Assembly (NCBI RefSeq): GCF_004127445.1
Contig: NZ_QEXM01000003.1
Location: 171,201 to 235,200, forward strand
Direction: 5' to 3'
From: Streptomyces alfalfae
GTDB lineage: Bacteria > Actinomycetota > Actinomycetes > Streptomycetales > Streptomycetaceae
Length of the DNA stretch: 64,000 nt
A program made the position numbers and the translations under genes. Below the pieces are notes generated by a model. That model made no database searches, was not told where the DNA came from, and saw only the letters and a list, made by a program, of their open reading frames with translations. Shown here in pieces: positions 26,244 through 34,329 of this stretch; position 1 is the first letter of the stretch; each line of letters opens with the position of its first letter.

Positions 26244-27436
26244 AACCCCGCGAGGCCGCCGATCACCAGCGTGGCGCCGACGCCGCCGGCCATGGCCCAC
26301 ACCGGCACGACCGAAGGCCAGCCCTGGTAGGAGGCGTAGCCGCCGGTGACGGCGATGCCGAGCAGGACGCCGCCCAGACCGCCGAGGGCGGAGAGCAGCA
26401 GGGCCTCGGCGAGGAACTGGGTGCGGATCTGGCCGCGGGTGGCGCCCAGGGAGCGGCGCAGGCCGATCTCCGAGCGGCGTTCGAGGACCGAGATGACCAT
26501 GGTGTTGGCCACCCCGACACCCCCGACGAGCAGCGCCACTCCGCCGAGGCCGAGCAGCAGTCCGCTCAGCGCGTCGTCGGTGGCCTCCTTGGCGGCGAGC
26601 GCGTCGGAGGGCCGTGAGACGGTGGTCTCGCTGGGGGTCTCCGGGTTGGCGGTGGCGCCGAGGACGGCCTGGACGTCGCCCACGGAGGACTCGTCGGCGC
26701 GGGTGTAGATCGTCGTGGGGTAGCCGTCGAAGCCCAGTTCGCTCTTGGCGACGGACCAGCCGACCAGGGCCGACGAGTCCATGGCGGGGACGAGTTGATT
26801 GGGCGCGAGCAGGCCGACGACGGTGAACCAGCGCCCGCCGAGCCACACCCGCACGTCCGGTCCCGCCTCGTGCACACCGAGCTGCTCGGCGGCCTTGGGG
26901 CCGAGGACGACGGAGGGGTAGCGGCTGTTGGCGGCGTTGAGCCAGCGGCCGTCGACGATCTCCGCGCCGACGGACTCCGGCAGGTCGGTACGGGCGGCGG
27001 CGACGCTGAGGCCGCCGGTCTCCTGCTTCGGCGTGCGGTCGTTGCGGTAGACCTTGGCGCTGGTCCTGCCGATGGCGGAGACCGAGTCCACGTGGTCCAT
27101 GGCGCCGATCATCCCGACCGACTCGGCGGGCAGATGGGCGGCGCCGCCGGTGAAGGACTGGCCGGGCGTGACGGTGAGGAGGTTCGTGCCGAGCGCGGAG
27201 AGCCGCCGGTCGAGGTCCTCCGTGGAGGAGGTCGAGATGCCGACCACACCGACCATGGCGGCGATGCCGATGGCGATGCCGAGCGCCGAGAGGAACACCC
27301 GCATCGGGCGTGAGCGCAGCCCCGAGCCGCCGACCCGCAGCACGTCGGCGGGACGCATTCGGGCGGGCCGCGGTTTCCGCGGCGGGTCGGCGTCCGCGCG
27401 GCGCTCCAGCTCCCGGGGCGCGTTCGTCAGGGTCAT
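26186..27436 (-). CDS. ABC transporter permease, MacB/FtsX family
   Basis: A 416-residue permease with the FtsX/MacB layout: one N-terminal transmembrane helix (about residues 46-68), a large extracytoplasmic MacB-like core domain, and three C-terminal helices ending in VIGGLAGFYPAVRAARLPPTEAL, the family's coupling end. The intracellular loop GLRRSLGATRGQIRTQFLAEA is well conserved. It is the last gene of a four-gene operon and its ATG overlaps the ATPase stop. Such systems act on peptides, lipids or antibiotics at the outer face of the membrane. A role in exporting the product of the neighbouring NRPS operon is possible but not shown. Confidence 0.88.
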   Translation of the reverse strand: MTLTNAPRELERRADADPPRKPRPARMRPADVLRVGGSGLRSRPMRVFLSALGIAIGIAAMVGVVGISTSSTEDLDRRLSALGTNLLTVTPGQSFTGGAAHLPAESVGMIGAMDHVDSVSAIGRTSAKVYRNDRTPKQETGGLSVAAARTDLPESVGAEIVDGRWLNAANSRYPSVVLGPKAAEQLGVHEAGPDVRVWLGGRWFTVVGLLAPNQLVPAMDSSALVGWSVAKSELGFDGYPTTIYTRADESSVGDVQAVLGATANPETPSETTVSRPSDALAAKEATDDALSGLLLGLGGVALLVGGVGVANTMVISVLERRSEIGLRRSLGATRGQIRTQFLAEALLLSALGGLGGVLLGIAVTGGYASYQGWPSVVPVWAMAGGVGATLVIGGLAGFYPAVRAARLPPTEALATT

Positions 27437-28182
27437 CGCGCGGCCTCCTCGGGCACGAGGGATCGGGAGGGCGCGGCACCGGCGCCTGCTGAGTCGTGCT
27501 CGATGCGGCCGTCCTTCAGCCGCACCTCGCGGGGCAGCCTGGCGGCGATGTCGCGGTCGTGCGTGATGACGACGACCGTGGTGCCCGCCTCGTGCAGTTC
27601 GTTGAGCAGTTCGATCACGATCGCGCCCGAGCGCGAGTCCAGGGCGCCGGTGGGCTCGTCGGCGAGGAGCAGCGGCGGATCGCCGAGCACCGCCCGCGCG
27701 ATGGCCACGCGCTGCTTCTCGCCGCCGGAGAGCTGGTGCGGCTCGTGGTGGAGCCGGTGGCCGAGGCCCACCCTGCGCAGCGCCTGTTCGGCGAGGCGGC
27801 GCCGCTCGGCGCGCGGCCTGCCGCTGTAGAGCAGCCCGTCGGCCACGCTGTCCAGCGCCGGCACGCCGAAGGCCAGGTGGAACTGCTGGAAGACGAAGCC
27901 GATGGTGCCGGCCCGCAGCGCGGACAGTTCGCGGTCGCTGAGTCCCGCGACGTCGTGGCCGTCGATGCGCACACGGCCCTCGGAGGGCCGGTCCAGGGTG
28001 CCCATGATGTTGAGCATCGTGGACTTGCCCGATCCCGAGGGGCCGACGATGGCGAGGAGTTCGCCGCGCCGGATGACGAGGTCCGCGCCGCGCAGCGCGG
28101 CCACGTCGCCGTACGTCTTGGTCACACCGGCCAGTTCGACCACGGGGCGGGTCGTCGGCGGCTCCAAGGGGCGGGAGGTCAC
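27433..28182 (-). CDS. ABC transporter ATP-binding protein, MacB/LolD type
   Basis: A 249-residue ATPase. Walker A is GPSGSGKST, the Q-loop lies in FVFQQFHL, the signature is LSGGEKQR, Walker B is LLLADEPTGALDS and the switch His is in VITHD. The TGALDS ending is typical of the MacB/LolD subfamily, which pairs with FtsX-like permeases. It starts at a GTG overlapping the adaptor stop (GTGA) and its own stop overlaps the permease ATG (ATGA). It powers the transporter formed with the neighbouring gene products. Confidence 0.93.
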   Translation of the reverse strand: MTSRPLEPPTTRPVVELAGVTKTYGDVAALRGADLVIRRGELLAIVGPSGSGKSTMLNIMGTLDRPSEGRVRIDGHDVAGLSDRELSALRAGTIGFVFQQFHLAFGVPALDSVADGLLYSGRPRAERRRLAEQALRRVGLGHRLHHEPHQLSGGEKQRVAIARAVLGDPPLLLADEPTGALDSRSGAIVIELLNELHEAGTTVVVITHDRDIAARLPREVRLKDGRIEHDSAGAGAAPSRSLVPEEAAR

Positions 28183-29576
28183 TTGGGGACCCCCACGACG
28201 GTGCCTTCCTTGATGCCCTTGCCGGAGATCTCGACCCTGCTGTCCGCGAACATGCCGGTCTTGACCGGGCGGAACTCGGTGCCGTCGGCCGTGACGACCT
28301 CCACGGCGTAACCGCCGCCCTTCCGCGCCACCAGGGCGTTGACGGGGACCACGAGCACGTCCTTGCGGCTCTCGGCCTTCAGGGTGACGTCGACGGCCGC
28401 GGCCTGGTAGCGGCCGAGCCCCTTCTGGTCCTTCACCGTCAGCTCCAGGGGCAGCGTGGGGTCGTCGTCGCCGGACCCGCCGGAGTCCGAGCCGGAATCT
28501 CCCGACCCGCTCGCGGATTCGTCGCCCCGGGACGTCGACGGTGTGCCGACGTCCGTCACCTCGGCCCGGACCGTGGTGTCGTCCGGGAGGGTGACCCTGG
28601 CCTCGGTGCCCTTCTCGACCAGGTCCTCGAACTGCACGTCCAGATCGACGCCGACGATGCGTTCGGTGCCGGTCCAGGAGAGCAGGCCACCGCTGAGGGC
28701 GGCGCCCGGGGAGGTCTTCACGTCCGCGACGCGCCGGGCGGCCGGGGCCACCAGGGCGTCCCCGGTCTCGACGGCGCCGGTCTCCTCGCGGTTCAGGTCG
28801 TCCTGCCAGTCCCGCACGGCGGCGGCCGTGGCCGCGTCGTACGTGTCGTCGACGGTGAAGCCGCTGTGGCCGAGGGCGCGGAGGTTCTTCTCCAGCATGC
28901 GCACGTCGGCGCCCTCGGTGCCCGGCTGGAGGGTGCGGTAGAGCGGGAAGGAGCCGTACAGGAGCGGTACCCGCTGCTCGTCGACGCGGTAGACGGTGTC
29001 GCCGCGCTTGATGACCTCGCCCTCCTCGGGCAGCCAGGTGACGATGCCGTCGCCGCCGGAGGCGCTGCCCTGCCCGTTCTGCCCGGCCTGGCCGCTGTCC
29101 GTGTCGGAGCCCGTGCCGGACGAGGACGCGGGCGCCTGGACGGTGGCCGCGTCGCCGTAGCCGAGGTTGCCGTCCACGGTCTCGGAGTCGGTCAGCGTGG
29201 TCCGGTCCACCTCGGCCGTGGCGGGCGGCGCGGAGGGCGCGGCGCCCGCGGCGCCCTCGCCGTCCCCGCCGAGGGCGCCGGTGGCGGTGATCCCGGCCGC
29301 CGCGACGACGGCCGTCGCGGCGAGGACGATCAGGGAGGTGCGCAGCGGGCGGCGCACGCGGCTGCTCCCGGCGGGCTCCGGGTCCTGGTCCTCGCCGGCA
29401 GCGGTGTCGAGGGTCCTGACCGGGCTCTCCTCGGCGGTCTCCGCGACCTCCGGGGCCTCCGCGGCCTTGTCGAGGTCCGTCGCTGCCTTGGTGGCCACCT
29501 GGCCGGAGGTGTGGCGTTCCAGGGCCCCGGAGCGCTCGCCCGCCACGGCCGGCGCGTCGGTGCCGTCCGTGGTCAC
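28179..29576 (-). CDS. HlyD/MacA-like adaptor with peptidoglycan-binding domain
   Basis: A 465-residue membrane-anchored protein. Residues 1-75 are cytoplasmic and acidic, one transmembrane helix spans about 76-98, and the rest is outside. After a Ser/Gly-rich linker comes a lipoyl-like half (VTWLPEEGEVIKRGDTVYRV), then a PG_binding_1 domain (GTEGADVRMLEKNLRALG to AAVRDWQ), then the second barrel half and a MacA-type C-terminal domain (VVPVNALVARKGGGYAVEV). This layout is common for Gram-positive MacA-like partners of ABC exporters. A second low-complexity acidic Gly/Ser insert lies near residue 370. It starts at a GTG overlapping the lipoprotein stop. Confidence 0.87.
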   Translation of the reverse strand: MTTDGTDAPAVAGERSGALERHTSGQVATKAATDLDKAAEAPEVAETAEESPVRTLDTAAGEDQDPEPAGSSRVRRPLRTSLIVLAATAVVAAAGITATGALGGDGEGAAGAAPSAPPATAEVDRTTLTDSETVDGNLGYGDAATVQAPASSSGTGSDTDSGQAGQNGQGSASGGDGIVTWLPEEGEVIKRGDTVYRVDEQRVPLLYGSFPLYRTLQPGTEGADVRMLEKNLRALGHSGFTVDDTYDAATAAAVRDWQDDLNREETGAVETGDALVAPAARRVADVKTSPGAALSGGLLSWTGTERIVGVDLDVQFEDLVEKGTEARVTLPDDTTVRAEVTDVGTPSTSRGDESASGSGDSGSDSGGSGDDDPTLPLELTVKDQKGLGRYQAAAVDVTLKAESRKDVLVVPVNALVARKGGGYAVEVVTADGTEFRPVKTGMFADSRVEISGKGIKEGTVVGVPK

Positions 29577-30172
29577 TGGCCACCTCCGGCGGGCCCGAAC
29601 ATGACGCCCCCGCCCGGGTACTTGCTCTGGCAGGTCTGCATGGCCTCGGTGAACTTGGCGTCCTGGGGGTCGACGCCGGCGCCGACGAGGTCGATGTTCA
29701 TGCTGGAGCCGTTGATGTCGGGGTCGGGGAACTTCGGGACGCCGTTCTCGCGCAGGCACTTCGCCCAGGCGGTGACCTTGGCGGAGTCGAGCTCCTGGCC
29801 CCCTCCGCCGCCGCCACCGCCCCCGCCGAGTCCCTGCGGCGCCTTGTCCTTGCAGGCCTCCACGGCCTTCTTGAACCCGTCGGAGTTGGGGTCGGCGCCG
29901 CCCTCGGGGGTCAGCTTGACGCCGCCGCTGTCCTCCTCCGGGTCGGGGAAGTCGGGGACCCCGTTGCTCCGCATGCACTTCGAGTAGTCGAGGGCCCGGT
30001 CGAAGGCGCTCGACTTGGGGTCCTTCTCCGACGACGCGTTGGACGAGCCGTCGCCCGAGCAGCCCGCGAGGGCTGCCGTGACCAGGGCGGTGGCGGCCAG
30101 CAGCGCGGGGGCGACGATCCGCCTGGGTGCGACGCGTCGATGCGCGGTCGCTCGCTTGTGTGTGTAGGACAT
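29573..30172 (-). CDS. Secreted lipoprotein with duplicated Cys motif
   Basis: A 199-residue protein with a lipobox (LAGC at about residue 38) after a long Arg-rich n-region. The mature part contains an internal duplication of about 50 residues: SKCMRSNGVPDFPDP then KAVEACKD, and AKCLRENGVPKFPDP then EAMQTCQS, joined by a poly-Gly stretch of about ten residues. The paired cysteines could form a disulfide in each repeat. No enzyme family is recognisable. It is the first gene of the ABC exporter operon and its stop overlaps the adaptor start, so it probably works with the transporter at the cell surface. I start at the ATG just before YTHKR; an upstream in-frame ATG adds 23 Cys/Pro-rich residues. 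Confidence 0.75.
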   Translation of the reverse strand: MSYTHKRATAHRRVAPRRIVAPALLAATALVTAALAGCSGDGSSNASSEKDPKSSAFDRALDYSKCMRSNGVPDFPDPEEDSGGVKLTPEGGADPNSDGFKKAVEACKDKAPQGLGGGGGGGGGGQELDSAKVTAWAKCLRENGVPKFPDPDINGSSMNIDLVGAGVDPQDAKFTEAMQTCQSKYPGGGVMFGPAGGGQ

Positions 30173-30277
30173 GGGCCAACTTCTACGCGGTGGGCGGTCA
30201 CACGGCGGACACAGAGAACGGGGTTCGCACAGTGCGCTCATCGGCTCCGCTCATACGTCCGTTCCGGTGTCCCTTCC

Positions 30278-30301
30278 GGGTCCGTTCCCGGGTCCGTTCC
30301 C
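30278..30301. repeat. Short tandem repeat, 12 bp x 2
   Basis: GGGTCCGTTCCC is repeated head to tail twice, with partial copies on both sides. It lies in the spacer between the exporter operon and the end of the biosynthetic operon. No function is evident. Confidence 0.5.
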
Positions 30302-30317
30302 GGGTGCGGGCATGCCG

Positions 30318-30350
30318 GACGGCCACGTGCCGAAAGGGCATGTGGCCGTC
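30318..30350 (-). terminator. Terminator of the NRPS/P450/ferredoxin operon
   Basis: A stem of 14 bp (GACGGCCACGTGCC at 30318-30331 with 30337-30350; one G-T pair) with loop GAAAG lies 28 bases beyond the ferredoxin stop. There is no T-tract. It marks the likely left boundary of the biosynthetic operon. Confidence 0.7.
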
Positions 30351-30378
30351 GCTTTCCCGGGTGCTGGGCGGTCGCCGT

Positions 30379-30612
30379 CTAGGCGTCCCGGACCTCCTGG
30401 GCGTCGCGCGCGCGCACGGTGATCGCGCCGGTCGGACACCTCGTGACCACGCCGCGCACCGCCTGTGCCGCGTCGGCTCCGGGCTCCGCCGTTCTCAGCA
30501 GTACCTTGCCGTCGTCGTCCGACTGGTCGAAGACGTCGGGCAGGTAACTCACGCACAGGCTGGAACCGGCACACCGGTCACGGTCCACCCGGATCTCCAT
30601 CTCCATCTCCAT
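30379..30612 (-). CDS. Small 3Fe-4S type ferredoxin, P450 redox partner
   Basis: A 77-residue bacterial ferredoxin with the pattern C-x5-C (CAGSSLC) and a distal C-P (RCPTGAI). This is the three-cysteine arrangement of 3Fe-4S ferredoxins that pass electrons to actinomycete P450s. It is the last gene of the operon, 46 bases after the third P450 gene, so it very likely feeds one or all of the three P450s. The N-terminus is a run of three ATG-GAG codon pairs, so three starts are possible; the first is best placed behind GAGGAGAGG. Confidence 0.92.
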   Translation of the reverse strand: MEMEMEIRVDRDRCAGSSLCVSYLPDVFDQSDDDGKVLLRTAEPGADAAQAVRGVVTRCPTGAITVRARDAQEVRDA

Positions 30613-30658
30613 CCCCCTCTCCTCGTGCTCTCCCTCCCTCTCTGCGCAGGCCTCCCGT

Positions 30659-31864
30659 TCACCAGGTGACCGGCAGCCGCTCCACCCCGTAGGCGGTCGA
30701 CCGGGTCCGGAACGGCACCTCGTCGGCGGGCGTCGCGAGGCGCAGGTCCGGGAAGCGCCGCAGGAGTCCGGTGAAGGCGATGCGCAGTTCCATCCGGGCC
30801 AGGGCGGCGCCCAGGCAGTGGTGGATGCCGTGCCCGAACGCCACGTGGGGCGGTGGTTCGCGGGTGACGTCGAGCCGGTCGGGATCGTCGGTGAGCGCCG
30901 GGTCGCGGTTGGCCAGCGGGATCGAGCAGACGAGGGTGTCGCCCGCTCTGATCCGCTTGCCGCCGAGCGTCATGTCCTCAAGGGCGGTGCGGGGCGTGGG
31001 GGCGTGCGGCACGGACAGATAGCGCAGCAGCTCCTCGATGCCCCGGTCGAGGGCCGCGGGGTCGCCGCGGACCAGGGCGAGCTGGGCGGGGTTCTCCAGG
31101 AGCGCGAGCGCCCCGAGCCCCAGCATGCCGGAGATGTTGTCCAGGCCGGCGAGCATCAGCAGGACGCAGATGCCGCGCAGTTCCTTGTCGGTGAAGTCCT
31201 CGCCGTGGTCGCGGACCAGCATGCCGAGGAACCCCTCGTCGGGGCTTTTGCGCTGCCGGGCCACGAGGGCGGCGAGGTAGCGGGTGAACGCCGTTCCCGC
31301 CGCCGCCCGCTCCCCCCGCTCCGCGCCGGTCTCCAGATGGGCGGCGCAGCGGCGCAGGAAGTCGTCGCGGTCGTCGCGCGGCACCCCGATCAGCTCGCAC
31401 AGCACGGGGCCGGACACGGCCGACGCGAACAGCTCCACGAGGTCGGCCGGGGGCCCGGCGCGTTCCACGGCGTCGAGGCGTTCGGCGACGATGGCCTCGA
31501 TGCGGGGCGCGAGCCGGCGTATCCGCCGGACGGTGAACTCCGGGGTCAGCATCTTCCGCAGCCGGGTGTGCTCGGGCGGGTCGTAGTCCATGAGCAGCCC
31601 GATGCCCTCGTCGGGCCGCCGGGCGGGCCGCCCGCCCGCCGCTGTCCGCGGGCCGAAGCGGCTGGTGGAGAACCGGACGTGGTCGCCGAGGACCTGGCGG
31701 ACCTCGTCGTGGCCGGTGACCAGCCACAGGGGCCGGTCGCCGGCGCCGGGCGCCAGGCTGACCCGGGAGACGGGGCCGTCCGCCGCCAGGCGGCGCAGTT
31801 CGTCGGCCGGGTCGAAGCGGGTGCGGCGGGTGTGCAGCGGGAGGGGCGCTGGTTCGTGCGGCAC
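30659..31864 (-). CDS. Cytochrome P450, Oxy-like (third in operon)
   Basis: A 401-residue P450. The heme-binding loop FGHGIHHCLG, the ExxR pair in EELLR and the C-helix HTRLRKML are intact. It contains GVPRDDRDDF; the PRDD motif at the start of the F-helix region is conserved in glycopeptide Oxy enzymes and contacts the NRPS X domain. The I-helix reads LAGLDNISG, so the usual acid-Thr pair is Asp-Asn. I recall the same Thr-to-Asn change being described for vancomycin OxyB. The likely job is phenolic crosslinking of the NRPS-bound peptide. GTG start with GGGAGGGA upstream; the 15-base gap after the second P450 suggests coupling. Which crosslink it makes is unknown. Confidence 0.88.
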   Translation of the reverse strand: MPHEPAPLPLHTRRTRFDPADELRRLAADGPVSRVSLAPGAGDRPLWLVTGHDEVRQVLGDHVRFSTSRFGPRTAAGGRPARRPDEGIGLLMDYDPPEHTRLRKMLTPEFTVRRIRRLAPRIEAIVAERLDAVERAGPPADLVELFASAVSGPVLCELIGVPRDDRDDFLRRCAAHLETGAERGERAAAGTAFTRYLAALVARQRKSPDEGFLGMLVRDHGEDFTDKELRGICVLLMLAGLDNISGMLGLGALALLENPAQLALVRGDPAALDRGIEELLRYLSVPHAPTPRTALEDMTLGGKRIRAGDTLVCSIPLANRDPALTDDPDRLDVTREPPPHVAFGHGIHHCLGAALARMELRIAFTGLLRRFPDLRLATPADEVPFRTRSTAYGVERLPVTW

Positions 31865-31879
31865 GGCGGTGTCCCTCCC

Positions 31880-32992
31880 CTACCAGGTGACCGGGAGCGT
31901 CTCCACGGACTTCGCCGTGAAGCGGAGCTCGTCGCGCGGCACCGCGAGCCGCACCTTCGGGAAGCGCCGCAGCAGCCGCGAGATGGCGGCCCGCAGCTCC
32001 ATGCGGGCCAGTGACGCGCCCAGGCAGTAGTGGAGGCCGTGCCCGAAGGCCATGTGGCCGCTGTTGTCCCGGGTGATGTCCAGGGTGTCCTGCGGTTCTC
32101 CGGGCGGCCGGGCCCCGTTGGCCTCGAGGAGGGAGCAGGCCACGAAGTCACCGGCCTTGATCACCTGGTCCCCGATGGCCACGTCCTCCTTGGCGGTGCG
32201 GGGTGAGGCGTGCGGGATGATCGTGACGCTGCGGATCACCTCCTCGACCGCGTGGTCGATGAGTTCGGGGCGTTCGACGAGCAGGGCCAGTTGGTCGGGG
32301 TTCTCCAGGAGCCCGACGAGGCCGAGGCCCAGGGTGCCGCCGGTGATGGGGATGAGGGAGGCGAGGAGGGTCGCGGCGGTGCCGGTCAGCTCCGCCTCCG
32401 TGAGGCTCCTGCCGTGGTCGCGGATGAGGCGGCCGAGCAGGTCGTCACCGGGGTCGCGGCGCTTTTGCCGCATGAGCTTGCCCAGGTAGACGAGGTAGGC
32501 GGTGCCCGCCATGTCCCGCTGTTCCCGGTCGGGGTTGTCGAGGCGGTTGTTGTCGAGGTGGCGGGTCAGTTCGGTCTGGTCGTCGCGCGGGATGCCGAGC
32601 ATCGCGCAGCCGGTCAGGCTCGCGGTCGGCCAGACGAACTGCCCCACGAGGTCGACCGGCTGCCCGGCGCCCTCCAGGGCGTCGAGCCGGTCCTCGACGA
32701 TGCCCTCGACCAGCGGTTCCAGGGTGCGGACCCGGCGGAGCGTGAACTCCCCGGTGAGCATCTTCCGCAGCCGGGTGTGCTCGGGCGGGTCGTACTGCAG
32801 CAGGTTGCCGGGCTGCACCAGCCGGCGCGAGGCCTCGGCGGTCTCGGCGGGCGGCGTGGTGGAGAACCTGGTGTCGCTGAGGATCGCCCGCACCTCGTCG
32901 TAGCCGTTGGCGATCCAGGCGCGGTCGGAGGTCCCCGGCACGACGGTCTCGACGAGCGGCGCTTGGTCGGGGGCCTTCAACGACTTGGGCAT
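31880..32992 (-). CDS. Cytochrome P450, Oxy-like (second in operon), atypical I-helix
   Basis: A 370-residue P450, shorter than its neighbours by about 30 residues at the N-terminus. The heme loop FGHGLHYCLG and ExxR (EEVIR) are intact, and GIPRDDQTEL supplies the PRDD motif. The I-helix region reads LLASLIPITGG, so both members of the acid-alcohol pair that normally deliver protons to the iron-bound oxygen are missing. This is more extreme than in the other two P450s. It may crosslink via a substrate-assisted route, or it may bind the X domain without activity; the sequence does not decide. The ATG is behind GAGAGGAAGG, 79 bases after the preceding gene. Confidence 0.87.
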   Translation of the reverse strand: MPKSLKAPDQAPLVETVVPGTSDRAWIANGYDEVRAILSDTRFSTTPPAETAEASRRLVQPGNLLQYDPPEHTRLRKMLTGEFTLRRVRTLEPLVEGIVEDRLDALEGAGQPVDLVGQFVWPTASLTGCAMLGIPRDDQTELTRHLDNNRLDNPDREQRDMAGTAYLVYLGKLMRQKRRDPGDDLLGRLIRDHGRSLTEAELTGTAATLLASLIPITGGTLGLGLVGLLENPDQLALLVERPELIDHAVEEVIRSVTIIPHASPRTAKEDVAIGDQVIKAGDFVACSLLEANGARPPGEPQDTLDITRDNSGHMAFGHGLHYCLGASLARMELRAAISRLLRRFPKVRLAVPRDELRFTAKSVETLPVTW

Positions 32993-33071
32993 GGGGGGCC
33001 TTCCTCTCCGGTACGGGTCCTGTACGGCGGACTCGGCGATGGCGTGTCCGGGGTGCTGCGCTGCGGGGCGT

Positions 33072-34280
33072 TCACCAGGCCACCGGCAGTTCGTCCACCC
33101 CGTAGTTGGGTGTCCAGGTCCGGAAGCGGATCTCCTCGGGCGGCACCGCGACGCGCAGCTTGGGGAACCGGCGCAGCAGGGCCGGCAGCCCGATCCGCAG
33201 CTCCATCCTGGCGAGCGACGCGCCCAGGCAGTGGTGGATGCCGTGCCCGAAGGCCATGTGGCCGCTGTTCTCGCGGGTGATGTCGAGGGTGTCCCTCGGC
33301 ACCCCCGGGAGCTGGGAGCGGTTGACGGCGAGCAGCGAGCACATCACCAGCTCGCCCGTCTTGATCAGGTGTCCGCCGACGCGCAGGTTCTCGCCCGCGT
33401 AGCGCGGGATGGAGTTGGGGACGGACGAGAGGTAGCGGATGAGTTCCTCCACCGCCCGGTCGATGAGTTCGGGCCGGTCCAGGAGGAGGGCGAGCTGGTC
33501 GGGGTACTGGAGCAGGGCGAGCGGGGCGAGTGCCAGCATCCCGCCGACGTTCTCGATGCCGGAGCCCATGAGGGTCGCGGCGGTGCCGGTCAGCTCCTCG
33601 TCGGTGATGTCCGCGCCGTGGTCGCGGATCAGCATGCTGAGCAGGTCGTCGCCGGGCGTGCGGCGCTTCTGCCGGACGAGCCTGCGCATGTACGTCACGA
33701 AGGCGTTGCCCGCGGCGCGCTGCCGCTCCCGCTCGCGGTCGTCGATGCGGTTGCCGAAGTTGGCGACGGCGCGGCTGGCGTTGAAGTTGCGCGCCAGGTC
33801 GGCCGCGTCGTCGCGGGGCACGCCGAGCAGGGCGCAGCCGACCAGGCCCGGGATGGGCACCGCGAAGGTGCGGACGAGGTCGCCGGGCTGCCCCGCGCTC
33901 TCCAGGGCGTCGAGGCAGTCCTCCGCGATCTCCGCGACGAACGGTTCCAGGCGCCGTATGCGCCGCAGTGTGAACTCGGGCGTCAGCATCTTGCGCAGCC
34001 GGGTGTGGTCGGGCGGGTCGTACTGGAGGAGGTTGCCGACCTCGACCTGTCCCCCTCCGCCGAGCTTGGCCTGGGCGGGCGGCAGCATCTTGAACCGGTT
34101 GTCGCCGAGGATCGCCCGCACCTCGTCGTAGCCGGTGGCGAGCCAGTGGCGGCCGGAGAACAGCAGTCCCTCGGCCTCCACCTGGACGAGCGGTGTCTCC
34201 GCGCTGATCCTCGCCAGTTCGGGCGGTGGTTCGATGCCGTTGCGGCGGATGTGCGCGGCGGTGTTGATCGGCTTCGACAT
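33072..34280 (-). CDS. Cytochrome P450, Oxy-like (first in operon)
   Basis: A 402-residue P450 directly downstream of the thioesterase-ending NRPS gene (49-base gap). The heme loop FGHGIHHCLG, ExxR (EELIR), the C-helix HTRLRKML and the PRDD motif in GVPRDDAADL are all present. The I-helix reads GSGIENVGG, with Glu-Asn in place of Asp/Glu-Thr. The ATG at 34280 follows GAGAGGAA by 6-8 bases; an in-frame ATG 42 bases upstream has no such site. In glycopeptide lines the first P450 after the NRPS genes often acts first on the carrier-bound peptide; here the order of action is inference. A ferredoxin is supplied by the operon. Confidence 0.88.
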   Translation of the reverse strand: MSKPINTAAHIRRNGIEPPPELARISAETPLVQVEAEGLLFSGRHWLATGYDEVRAILGDNRFKMLPPAQAKLGGGGQVEVGNLLQYDPPDHTRLRKMLTPEFTLRRIRRLEPFVAEIAEDCLDALESAGQPGDLVRTFAVPIPGLVGCALLGVPRDDAADLARNFNASRAVANFGNRIDDRERERQRAAGNAFVTYMRRLVRQKRRTPGDDLLSMLIRDHGADITDEELTGTAATLMGSGIENVGGMLALAPLALLQYPDQLALLLDRPELIDRAVEELIRYLSSVPNSIPRYAGENLRVGGHLIKTGELVMCSLLAVNRSQLPGVPRDTLDITRENSGHMAFGHGIHHCLGASLARMELRIGLPALLRRFPKLRVAVPPEEIRFRTWTPNYGVDELPVAW

Positions 34281-34329
34281 CAGGGGTTCCTCTCGCCGGC
34301 CGTGTTCCGCGTCAGGGGCCATGTCGGAC

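Noticed and set aside
30590..30612. Triple ATG-GAG at the ferredoxin start as a regulatory repeat
   Set aside because: It is in frame and encodes Met-Glu pairs. Spacing of the internal GGAG to each ATG is too short to act as separate ribosome sites.
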